This document shows, in pieces, positions 1-9,548 of a stretch of DNA of 64,000 bases (its first letter is position 1; each line of letters begins with the position of its first letter). The stretch is from Tubiluchus corallicola (lineage: Eukaryota > Priapulida > Priapulimorpha > Priapulimorphida > Tubiluchidae). Location: NCBI GenBank assembly GCA_030141605.1, contig JAQGDQ010000008.1, forward strand, positions 758,501 through 822,500, given 5' to 3'. Under the pieces are notes generated by a model. That model was not told where the DNA came from. It worked only from the letters and a program-made list of their open reading frames with translations, and did not search any database. The position numbers and the translations under genes are program-made.

Positions 1-1278
1 TTAATTGAACAGCTGAATATATGTCTTGCATAAAATGTATTCTGTGCTTTTTTAACATCTTAAACCACTTTCTAACCTCAGATTTACGATACATTTCTAT
101 TTCGTTTTGTACACCGTTGCATGTAACTGCAATACTTTCGACCTAGTTATTTCATTATTAGTAAGTTGACCTGAGCCTTAGTACATTTCTGTTTTGTTTC
201 TCATTGTGGCATCTAACTGTAATACGTTCGACCTATATATTTCTTTACTAGTAAGCTGATCTAAACCTTAATTAGTTTACGTACCTCTCAGATATTAGCT
301 GTAGTTTTTTATGCATTTAATAGCTGTTACCATTTTTTCAACAAACATCTTATTTTGACTGTCTTTGCTGCTTGGTCACACTTAATATGGCTTATTTCGC
401 CTTCTCAAGCAGCGTTTTCTTGCTGCATTCTGAGTTGCACCAGAGCAGGTTGCAGCAGCTGTAGTCAGCTGACGGGCACTGGGGCTCAATGGGATGTTGG
501 AAATAAGAAATAAGAATGTGAATTCTTACAGCTGAGCATTTTTACAGCCCTAATAAATGCAGTGGAGCCCTGTAACGACATTTTCCTTGCATCTCCTTAC
601 ATTTTCCTTAGTAGACGTTAGCATCTCAGTAATTAATAACTTTAATTATTAGTTTTGCTTTTAAATTGGAAATAAGTCATCAATCACCACGTTTTGTTTC
701 TGTGAGGCTGGTTTATAATTCGACTAGAAGCAGGTATAGAACAGGGATGTTTAGAAATAGGTATGATCAAAAGAACCCCAAGTTCATTCTCAGTGCCTTA
801 CCAAATATATAGAACATAAGTTCGCTACTAGGATATTCAATATAAATAAAATATCCAGGGAAGATTGGACAGGTAAAAAGCGGTCGTTTATGCTTAGCCG
901 CTTTCCACGCTGTAAGTTGTAAGATAAAAAACCTAGGCTGATGGTATGTGGTTCAAATAAGATCATTTCATTTTTTGTGACCTCTTAGGCTTAAGTCTAA
1001 TTGTAAATTCTATCAAAGATTTTGGAAATGGGATCTTTCTACAATTGCTGGGCCAGATTACCATGTTAATTAAAACTAGACCAAATTTTCAAAATGATTG
1101 TTCCTTTAAAAGTTCTGCAACTTTGTTTAATATAATATGGTTTTATTAGATAGCAACACGAACATGTAAATAGTGTAATAATGGCTTGTTGTGCTTGTCG
1201 TTGAACTTTCTATTGAAAGAGGAAGTATTATAAGTTGATGACCATTTGAAACCAATATTTCTCAAAATTCTGTTACAG
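1..1278 (+). other. Intron of the GLYR1-like gene (5' part outside window)
   Basis: Non-coding sequence upstream of the first recognisable GLYR1 exon. It ends in an acceptor (tctgttacag) just before 1279. I looked for the Rossmann-fold exon that should come before it (a GLGLMG-type motif) and did not find it here, so that exon lies further upstream. Apart from a tandem duplication near the left edge, I see nothing functional. Confidence 0.7.
90..273. repeat. Tandem duplication, about 92-bp unit, two copies
   Basis: The block starting tacatttct at 90 recurs at 182. The following landmarks keep the same spacing: a gcat(g/c)taactg block, a cgaccta block, and a ta(g)taag(t/c)tga block. The copies have drifted apart by several substitutions. 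The duplication is intronic and no function is implied. Confidence 0.75.
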
Positions 1279-1389
1279 TGTCAGCCAGCTGTAGATGCGG
1301 GTGCTCACGAGAAAGACACTCCAGCGGACGTTGTGGCTGCGTGCGACATCACATTTGCATGCGTAGCAGACTCTGCAGCAATCAGAGAG
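1279..1389 (+). CDS. GLYR1: GLYR1 exon a (37 codons, phase 0 to 0)
   Basis: Acceptor ttacag before 1279 and donor gtaaga at 1390. Encodes the end of the Rossmann domain, including [18 protein letters not shown]. This matches the [18 protein letters not shown] block of vertebrate GLYR1, where beta-strand 4 leads toward the NAD ribose. Confidence 0.92.
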
Positions 1390-4300
1390 GTAAGATGCAC
1401 CAATTATTTTGTCATACTTTTACAAAGTTGAGTTAATGAGCGCAATTTTGGGCACTGTACTTGAAACATGTAAATTCGTAAAGTGGTGACACATTTAAAG
1501 AGCATCCCATATTATATATATTATTTTATCTTTGTAAGGAAGTTATGCTTCAGCACAATTTGTTTCTTTGTTTGTCTGTTGTTTGGTTGTTTCTGTCTGT
1601 TATGGCAGTAAGCCTATTATGCAAAAACTAATCTAACAGATTTCCAAGAAACTTTGTGAAGAAAGGTGGGTACAGAGTGCCAAACTGGGAATCTTTTTGC
1701 TGGTTCTTTTTTCGCAAAATTTGACCGAACACCTCGACCAAAAACAGTCAGTCAAATAAACCGTATAGTGCTGTTTGGCAGTTTCAAAAAATCTGAAAGA
1801 TCTTTATTGCTTTCACGTTTTTGTGGCATCATCATACAAAAATAGTGAAAAGTTGATTGTTCTTCCTGTGCATTGTTTAAAACTCTGACAATTATTTTTA
1901 CCTTGCATTGTTAATATTCTTATTGTACACCAGGTGGTATCAGGTCCAAATGGAGCTGCATCAGGAATGACTGATGGTAAAGGATTTGTCAATATGTCTG
2001 TGGTAGACGTGGAAACCTCACTCGATATATCTGACGTAAAATACACATTTACTTTTATCTTTGTTTATTTTCAACACGATTTTAGCTTTTAATCACCAAA
2101 CTGCATTTTATACTGAGATATCTTCCTTTTCAACATGTTGTAAGGATGTTTAGTGTAGTATGAAAATTCCAAAGGTAAATTATATTGGAATTTAATTTAC
2201 TTCAGGATGCCTAAAAGGCTTTAATGGCACAATTAAATTTACTATGTTTATTGTTAAATTAGTTATACGCAACAAAAATTATATCCTGAACGACTTTATA
2301 ATACATGCATACACTTGCGGTAAAAGCTTATCTTATTTTGGATTTCTTTATGCTAATTTCTCTTTTCCTACAATTTTAATTGTGAGTTTATCTAACAATG
2401 TACCATACTGAGTAATGCTGGTTTTAAAGTGTTAAATGCTTGAAAATTCTGAAAGTATTTGTGTTCCTGTTGCATTGTTATTGTATCTTTATATGGTTTA
2501 TGCTTTGTCAACTACATATGATACTATGGCCACTGATTTGCTAATTAATTTAAAAATGAATGGTATTAGATGTTTAAGTCTGTGGCAGAACAGTTACTTA
2601 TAAACTTAGATGCCTAACAGAATTCTGTTGTAGCAATGAGGAGACTAAATACCTGACACAGTCAATAGATAGAAAGTTGGACAAATGGCAAAATCATATA
2701 ACATTTTTTAAAGTTTTAGTTGTCATGGCTACATGTTTTTCCAGTGCTTTGTTTACTAAGTGTTTTGCAGTTAACACAGCTAAATAATTTTAGGCAATAA
2801 CGGCGGCGGGAGGGAGATTTTTAGAAGCCGTTGTAACAGGGAGCCGAATTCAGGCCGAACAAAAACAGTTGATCTTCATCGCTGCCGGTGACAGAACACT
2901 GTTTGCTGACTGCGAGTTTTGTTTTCGAGCAATGGGAAAACGATCTATATATTTGGGTAATGAATTTTTCAGTAATCTTAGCCTAAAAGTATTGTTGTAA
3001 CAGTGACAAGCTTTGTGTCTCAGATTAATTCTTTTTTTGCTAAAGTGTTTATCTGATGTAATTTTTTATTTGCCAAGGTAAGAAATGATTTGTGAGTAGT
3101 GGACATTGTGTTAGTTGCAAAGTGAACACCACATCAGTGATTACCTTTCAAATAAGTATAATTGTCCTGTTATTATAGGAGATCATCTGACTTTCGCTCC
3201 TGACACTAGTACCAGGGAGTAATAATAATATAAGCCATTACTGGAAGTCTGAATTGTGTGAGTGGTCTGCTTTGTGAATGGGGGGGGGGGATATGCAGGC
3301 TTAGTCAGCATTGGATTGAATTTGTAAACTTGTCCTAAGTCCCATAAGCTGTATTTTGTTCACAGTGCATAGTAAAAATGATACGTACATACAAAAATGA
3401 TCTCATTTTAAATATAATTAGAACACGTTTTGAAGTAGACAAAGGAGCAAGCTATCTAGTCATCCACCAAAGTAGGCATGACGGAAATGCTAAAATAAAG
3501 CCAGATTTGCTGAAATTGCTCTAAAAATAGGGACTTATAGTAGCATGTTAATATTAATCTTTGCCCACTCCAGTTATAAATGAAATTACTTAATATTTAA
3601 AAAAATCAACATGATAAATATCTTGAGAAGTATAAATAAATAAAAAATTTTTTGAGTTATAAATAAATCTACTTATAGAAAGTGGCATTAATTTTCGACA
3701 ATTGTTTCGTTAGAAACTGTTTGTCTAATGTTTTCAACTAATATATATCAGCGGCGCAGGGTATATCCACCACATACGCAGTGATATGCATGACTGTTTT
3801 TTTTGTGAAATACATCCTGACATAGATATTGAACTATTTAACTGTAGCTGGTGATTAGCTTTTAACTAAAAGTCAACCCCCTACAGCATAAAACACTCCA
3901 ACACAGGTGCCTCACAAAGTCCATTCCAAGCCATTGTGTACAAGTTAAAATGACAACTGGTATCTCTCTAATCAGCTTTTTATACTTCATTTGCAAATAA
4001 AAATTGAAGAATATTTGGGTAAACTGTAATGGCACATTCAGGCTAGAGAGGTTTCTCGCAACTTATTGCGTAACTACTCTCTGAGAGTAAATTTGCAAGT
4101 GTGAATGGTTTGGCAGCTTCTCTCTCACAAACCTATTATGCAACTTCTTTCTGAGAGTAAACTCGGAGGTGTGAATGGCTTGGCAACTTCTCTCGCAACT
4201 TTTTGCAAATTCAGCGAGAGTTACTGAGAGTTCATGCGCAAGTTGACACTCAGAGAGAAGTTGTGCAATAAGTTGCGAGAGAACGCTCTAGTCTGAACGT

Positions 4301-7300
4301 GCCATTAGAGTTTACCCAATATTCTTCTATTTCCTATTTGCGAATGAAGCGTATAAAACTGATTTGAGAGGCACTTGGGTTGAAATGTGTTGGTGGTGTG
4401 GTTATCAATTATTTAGCTTGTTAACTTTATTGAAGCACTTTACTTTATTACAAATATATGCATCGTAATTTAAGCACTAGTTGTAGAGAGGAGTAGAGTA
4501 ACATCAACAAGTAAACAACAGTCAACAGCGGTAATCAGTAATAACGAGAACTGTCGACTCGGCTTAGCTCACATTAATTGAGTCAACTCACTGAATTTGA
4601 CTAATTGACTAACTAATTTATTCACTGACACAACTATTACACACACTGAATAAAAAATTGATAAAATGTCCGTCTCTGTTTGACAGCTATATAATTAACT
4701 TGGAAATTTATCGACCGACAAACTTCTTAATTAATAGATTGGCAACCTGACTGACTAATTCATTGGTTAGTTAAATGACCAATCAGTTGCAGATTGCTTA
4801 ACACTATCTTTTTGTTTCACATCTGGTTTACTAACTGACCAGTAAACTAAGTGACAAGATTGACTGACTGACTGACTAACTCAATGAACATGGCTAGCTA
4901 ATAGACAGGCTTCTGAACTTGATTACTTTTAATTGAAATGTTTTAACTGTAAATTTATTAATTGTATACTGGTATTTTTTCAGTTTTGTTATCATTATAA
5001 CTTTCGTGTCAGATTATTAGCAGGAAAGTTTAACAAATACATGTACAAAAGGCGTTTACTTTAATGTGAAATTCTTCAATCAATTTGTTTGCTAGTAATT
5101 ATAGTTGTTGTGCATGACTTTGTGTACCTCGCATTGTTCTGGTCATGTTGGCAAAGACAGTATTGCGTCAGCTGCATATATTGGTAAATTTATATTGATT
5201 TTCACCTTTAGAACATGCTGAATGTGAAATTGCAGCTTGATATACATTGAATATCATCTACACTTGCAGCGCCTTTGAGCGGATAATGTTTAAACTAGTT
5301 GTGTGAGTTACCTTATTGATCCTTGCTGTACAGACACTACGCAAACAATGAATTACAGTTTTATTTTGATAGGAAATGAAATAAAAAAAGTACTGTTTTC
5401 CTGATTAAAATACCGAATTGTCCTATTTTGTCCGGAACACATTAATCTGGTGTGATTATAAAAAGAGCAAAAACAGATATGTTTTCAAACTTGTATTTTT
5501 AATGAATTACTTAATTTACAGGCGATGTTGGCAATGCAACTCGAATGAAAATTGTTATTAACATGATGATGGGTACCGTCATCGCTGGAATGGCGGAAGG
5601 CATGGCTTTAGCGGAAAAATGTGGCGTGAATCAACACGACGTTCTGGAGATACTAGAGATGGGCAGCATGAACTGCGGTCTCATACGATTAAAAGGAAAA
5701 TGTAGGTCAAAACTTATTTTCTGGAGAATGTTTTTGTTCAGGTGTTCAAGTACTTATTAAAGGAAATTATAATGCATATGTATTGGAATTTTAGCCTTCC
5801 TAAGTTACAGTATCATAGCTGTTATTGAATGAGTGGGACTCGATTTACAATAGCAGAGACCAGTGTTGCTTCTCTCGATTTACTGTGGGTCTAGGCTCAA
5901 TGCAGACAAGGTTTTAGGCATATGCAATATCTCTTCCTGTAGGTGACTTAAACAGTTTTCAAAAGAATGGTGATAGATAAAAAATGCATTTTTAAATGGA
6001 ATGAATGAATCTTTGGTTTTTGCAGTGTCAGTAAATAACCTTTTCCATTCTTATGAGGCTCATTTCCTTACATTTGATATGTATTTCTAATTTTCCAATT
6101 TTGGCTAGCTGCATAATCTTGGAACAATGTAAGATAAGCAATTGCTCTTCAGGTATTTCACTTGTTAGTCACTGTGTGGTATATGTCCATGTTTTATTGT
6201 TGCAGTTGTTGTTGAAGGGTCTGTACAGATTATGTTTTTTGTTGCAGCTATTGTTGAAGGAGCTGATCAAGAGAACGCATTCCAACCACATTTCCCACTA
6301 AAACACCAGCAGAAAGATTTACGCTTAGCTCTAGCAATGGGTGACCAGGTTGATCAGCCGCTTCCCATTACTGCGGCAACCAATGAGGTAATCCTTGGTA
6401 ATTAGTGTCCTTAGTCTTTTTGGTAATTAAACTTCTATTTCAGAGCCGGACTGACATATAAGCAGGTTAAGCACATACTTAGGGCACCAAGCTGGCAAAA
6501 AAATTTCAGTAAAGTATGTTAAAGACCATAAAAGTTTTCCACTGTTCGAAGTACGAGGTAAAGAACTACAGGAGACTTGGCGCTACGACTCTCTTTTGAG
6601 GATATCATAAAGGACTTTGCTTTCCAAAAATCCAGAAAGAAACTCTGTAAAGTCTTCTTAAGAATCATGAAACGAATGTTGTTAACAACAAATTTTGGTG
6701 AGCACATAACTACTGTTTGCTCTGTACAGGCTACATTTTTCAGTCAAATAAGTTAACTTAATTAAAATTTCATTTTGAAGTGAATAAAGAAGTTTAAATG
6801 GCATAAATCAGGCGTGTGCAAACTGCCGAGAAATCTTGTGCGGCCTGCGAAGAGGTTTGTCAACCTAATGAAAGTGCGGCCCAGGCAATGAATGGAGTCG
6901 CAACTATCAGGAAGATATTTCCAGCTTAAGTCTGCGCCGCGATCGCAAAGATAGTGCGCGTAAATTTTTTCCACTACATCGGATGGCATTAACCCTTACA
7001 AGATGATTGTCACTTAGTGTCACTGTTGGACACGACGAAATTTAACAGTGCTCACTTGGAACACCAATAAGCGATGTAATCACAGAACACAGAAAACTAT
7101 CACGGAAGCCTTCTTTGAAACGCTCATATGTTCAAGAAATGCGAGAAGTAATCTGATTGGCTGGTTGGCTTTAGGCTTCTATTATCGGGTCGGCTGATCG
7201 GCCCAGTCGTCTTCTTGCTCATAGCAGGTAGATCATTTTGACCTGGTTATTTTAAAAAATAAATTATAAATATAATTATAAAATAACCAAGTCAAAATGA

Positions 7301-9548
7301 TCTACCTACTATGTCCAAGAAGTCGACTAGGCAGATTTAATTGTAAGTAGCCAGCAAGCTGAAAAAGTGTAGTCACCCCTGATATAGGAGGATTCCCAAA
7401 TTTTAGTTTCTGCTTAGACTCAGTAGTACATGCCTCGATCAGTGGCTGTTTCATCAGGTCTAGTGTTCTTATAGATCAGAAACATGGATAAGAAAAAGAG
7501 GAAGATTGAAGAAAAACATTGAGTGTTTCAAGACAGATTAATATGCACTGTACTGCACAGATTGTGTGATACACTGTACTAATAAGCATTGTAATAAAAT
7601 TATCACTATCTGACATGAAAATTGAAATCTATAGTTTTTAATGTAAATTTTATTAACTTCTAAAATAGTTTTCTTGAGTGTAGTAGTAATGATGTGCAAA
7701 GATCGAATGCAAAAAAATCGTTATTAGGTTTTACTGTTCTTGGCTCGTTGACCAAACTGTATGCGGCCTGCAGAAATTGCGGGAAAGTTTAATGTGGCCC
7801 GGCTAGTCAAATAATTTGCACACCCTTGGCATAAATCCTACGTAGAGCAATGGAGTTGTTTTTTGTTATATGTGATGTCGCATAATATGTGTGCTTTGAG
7901 CGGTGGAACACGCTGACGCGGGGCAAAGGAGAGAGCCAGGGCACAAGGTGCTGGGTGAGCTTAGGGCACCAACAGACCTTAATCAGGCCCTGTTGTATTT
8001 ACATTATTTGGGAAACTTGGTTACTAAAATGACAGCAATTGATTGCTTCCCTGTTTGTCAGTTGTTGACTACTTCACTAAGCGAAATCTAAGAGATCATG
8101 TCAAAGCAAACATGTAACCTTTTTTGTAATATATCTTGACTAATCTGGCCAAGCACAGTGGGCAGTTTCTTTAGCATGTGTGACACCATTTTTCACCAGC
8201 CTGTCGCAAATGCTACTATTGTTATGGATTTTGCTTCTGAGAAGTAATTTCCCAATTGTTTTTAACTTCCTCACACATTTGTCAGATTGGATTGAACAGG
8301 AGAGATAGAGCATGAAGAATTTCTGTCATTAAACAAATATTTTAATGCCTGCGTTATTATTTTTAATAAAAAAAATTAACTTTTATATTTATATCAAATA
8401 ACTGATTAAGTTTCCAACAAACATCACTTTTAATGACGGAATTACATTTATTGACTTAGTTTTTGCCTTTCAACGTGACCAACATTACTAGATGTGAAAT
8501 GACAAATGTTATTCAAAACCTTATTCATTCCTGTAATTGGTTACACTTTTTCTAATACCAAGTTGTGAATGTTTTCCACTGTATTTAAAACAATAATCAT
8601 GTAAAAAGACCGAACAAGTTTAACGGATAACAATTTATTATTTTCTTATTAACTTCCACAAAAATAGTTTGCAAGTAAGCTGACCAGCGTCTGTTCTTCA
8701 AAAGGCATAAGCAAAAGTTGTAAAGTTGTGTGTTTGAAACATTTTTTGTAGTTCCTTTTATTAAAAATGTTCTCAGCTTGATGAGAAATAAGTCCACCAT
8801 CTGTAATGTTAGGTAATAAACACATTTGAAAACATCTCTGTCCTAATCTTGTAAATTTTTTTTTTATGTAACCTAAGTACCTATACTCATACAGCTTGCA
8901 AATTTGTTGAACACCAAAGAATAAGAAAGGTGGTTGTTTGGGGTGATTGTAACAATAAAAAGATGAAATTCACAACTTTTTAGCAATAAGCCATTCCCAT
9001 TATAAATTGCACAAGACAAAATCAGTGCTAAAAGTGATGATAGTTGGAATTCTGAATTCACTTCATAGTAATAAGGTTTGCTGACTCTGAAATGTTGGGC
9101 TTATTGTTGTGACGTCATGAATTTTATAATGTTTATTCTCATTTAGTTTGTGTTACTGAAAAATAAAATTTATTTAAAGAACCAAAATTTATCTTTCTTT
9201 CTGAAAATGAACATTCTTACAGTTCTTAATGAATTATTTCAATCATGTAATAGAGTGCATCAATCTCAGTGCTACTAGCAGTTTTCTCAAGTACATCAGC
9301 ATTAAGGCACCTCAGTTGATTAATAAATAGCAGCGCTTTGACCTCTTGGCCATGCTATAGTGTAAAATGTTTAAATGTTTATTGGATAAAAGAAAGTGTT
9401 AACCAGAGTTTCTTGGCAAATTAATTAAGCTAAAATTTTTTAAATAGTATTTTTTACCAGTTTTTCTTTGTAGTTGTTCAAGAGGGCTCGAAGTCTGGGC
9501 TATGGAGACCAGGACATGGCTGCAGTGTACAAAGCAACGTTTTTGTGA
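1279..9548 (+). CDS. GLYR1: GLYR1/NPAC/NDF homologue, 3' half (six exons, 256 codons in window)
   Basis: Join 1279-1389, 1934-2035, 2794-2956, 5522-5701, 6248-6387, 9474-9548: 771 bases, in frame, ending in TGA. The product covers the end of the NAD-binding domain ([16 protein letters not shown]), a degenerate substrate loop ([10 protein letters not shown]), the long-helix region ([15 protein letters not shown]), the [12 protein letters not shown] segment, and a C-terminus [11 protein letters not shown]. Vertebrate GLYR1 has the same blocks in the same order ([35 protein letters not shown]). In animals this is a nuclear chromatin protein that binds H3K36me3 nucleosomes through an N-terminal PWWP domain and helps Pol II transcribe through nucleosomes. 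The PWWP and Rossmann GxGxxG exons are upstream of the window, so a PWWP-less 3-hydroxyisobutyrate or glyoxylate reductase paralogue is not strictly excluded, but similarity to GLYR1 is clearly higher. Unlike human GLYR1, a lysine is present at the catalytic position (codon 5548-5550). The AFF gene follows in the same orientation. Confidence 0.9.
1934..2035 (+). CDS. GLYR1: GLYR1 exon b (34 codons, phase 0 to 0)
   Basis: Acceptor caccag before 1934 and donor gtaaaa at 2036. Encodes [19 protein letters not shown] then [10 protein letters not shown], matching [26 protein letters not shown] of vertebrate GLYR1. Confidence 0.9.
2794..2956 (+). CDS. GLYR1: GLYR1 exon c (54 codons plus 1 base)
   Basis: Acceptor tttag before 2794 and donor gtaatg at 2957. 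Encodes [18 protein letters not shown], then IFIAAGD and [13 protein letters not shown]. The usual beta-HAD substrate loop D/E-A-P-V-S-G is altered to E-A-V-V-T-G. The final G is split with the next exon, and the downstream phase agrees. Confidence 0.9.
3945..4395. mobile_element. Foldback/MITE-like palindromic element in GLYR1 intron
   Basis: Sequence from about 3950 to 4095 is the imperfect reverse complement of about 4230 to 4395. Shared blocks include gaagaatatt, gggtaaact, taatggcac, ctagag and tctcgcaacttattgc. The centre (about 4096-4225) holds two tandem units of roughly 75 bp containing ctgagagtaaa and gtgtgaatgg. Long inverted arms with a short loop and no ORF fit a foldback DNA element. 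Exact ends are not fixed, because similarity fades gradually and no clear target duplication is visible. Confidence 0.75.
4583..4925. repeat. Degenerate ACTGACTAA-type simple repeat
   Basis: Many short blocks of actgact, actaact and attgact are interspersed over about 340 bp, with a purer run (gactgactgactgacta) near 4860. This looks like an expanded and decayed tetranucleotide satellite. It is intronic. Confidence 0.55.
5522..5701 (+). CDS. GLYR1: GLYR1 exon d, long-helix region with lysine at catalytic position
   Basis: The acceptor AG ends at 5521 and the donor gtaggt starts at 5702. Encodes [17 protein letters not shown], then [12 protein letters not shown] and [14 protein letters not shown]. 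It aligns with vertebrate EVGNAAKMMLIVNMVQG, so the second M of that motif is K here (codon 5548-5550), as in catalytically active plant GLYR-type reductases. Confidence 0.9.
6248..6387 (+). CDS. GLYR1: GLYR1 exon e (46 codons), with a duplicated acceptor upstream
   Basis: Acceptor gttgcag ends at 6247 and the donor gtaatc starts at 6388. Encodes [18 protein letters not shown], then [18 protein letters not shown], the block before the C-terminal helix. A second acceptor lies exactly 42 bases upstream (AG ends at 6205). Using it would add 14 in-frame codons. The downstream acceptor gives a length closer to vertebrate GLYR1. Confidence 0.85.
7201..7333. repeat. Strong palindrome inside the inner hAT element
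   Basis: Two arms of about 55 bp (7201-7257 and 7277-7333) surround a 19-bp AT-rich loop. The blocks ggtagatcattttgac, ggttatttta and agtcg appear on one side and their reverse complements on the other. It may be a small foldback element that inserted into the hAT copy, or an internal hairpin of that family. Confidence 0.8.
7484..7540 (+). pseudogene. Possible remnant of a hAT transposase N-terminus
   Basis: The frame from the ATG at 7484 reads [12 protein letters not shown], a stop, then VFQDRL. This resembles the start of ZBED/GTF2IRD2-like hAT transposases (a KKRK-rich start followed by a VFQ(D/E)RW-type block). Only about 19 codons are preserved. It lies inside the element with hAT termini, which supports the reading, but the match is short. 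Confidence 0.35.
7993..9473. other. Remainder of last GLYR1 intron
   Basis: About 1.5 kb of AT-rich sequence between the outer hAT element and the terminal exon. I see no coding exon, repeat array or structured RNA. It ends in a pyrimidine-rich acceptor (tttttctttgtag). Confidence 0.5.
9474..9548 (+). CDS. GLYR1: GLYR1 terminal coding exon
   Basis: Acceptor ctttgtag ends at 9473, and the TGA stop is at 9546-9548. Encodes [20 protein letters not shown] plus four residues, matching the vertebrate end [20 protein letters not shown]. This fixes the 3' end of the reading frame. Confidence 0.92.
   Translation: MFKRARSLGYGDQDMAAVYKATFL

Larger units (their letters stand above)
6809..7828. mobile_element. 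hAT element nested inside the outer hAT element, with perfect 8-bp TSD
   Basis: The left terminus is CAGGCGTGTGCAAACT and the reverse complement of the right terminus is CAAGGGTGTGCAAATT. The flanking 8-mers gcataaat (6801-6808) and gcataaat (7829-7836) are identical. Subterminal gcggcc blocks occur at both ends, as in many hAT families. At 1020 bp it is too short to encode a transposase. A short degraded coding stretch near 7484 and an internal palindrome at 7201-7333 are present. Confidence 0.85.
6441..7992. mobile_element. Non-autonomous hAT element (outer copy, interrupted)
   Basis: The left end starts CAGAGCCGGACTGA at 6441. The right end ends caggccctg at 7992, whose reverse complement starts CAGGGCCTGATTAAGG. 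Subterminal blocks (left TTAGGGCACCAAG, right TTAGGGCACCAAC) are both read on the + strand. The 8-bp flanks ttctattt (6433-6440) and ttgtattt (7993-8000) match at 7 of 8 positions, as expected for a hAT target-site duplication. A second hAT element (6809-7828) is inserted inside. Without it and its duplicated target, the outer element is about 520 bp. It lies in the last GLYR1 intron. Confidence 0.75.
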
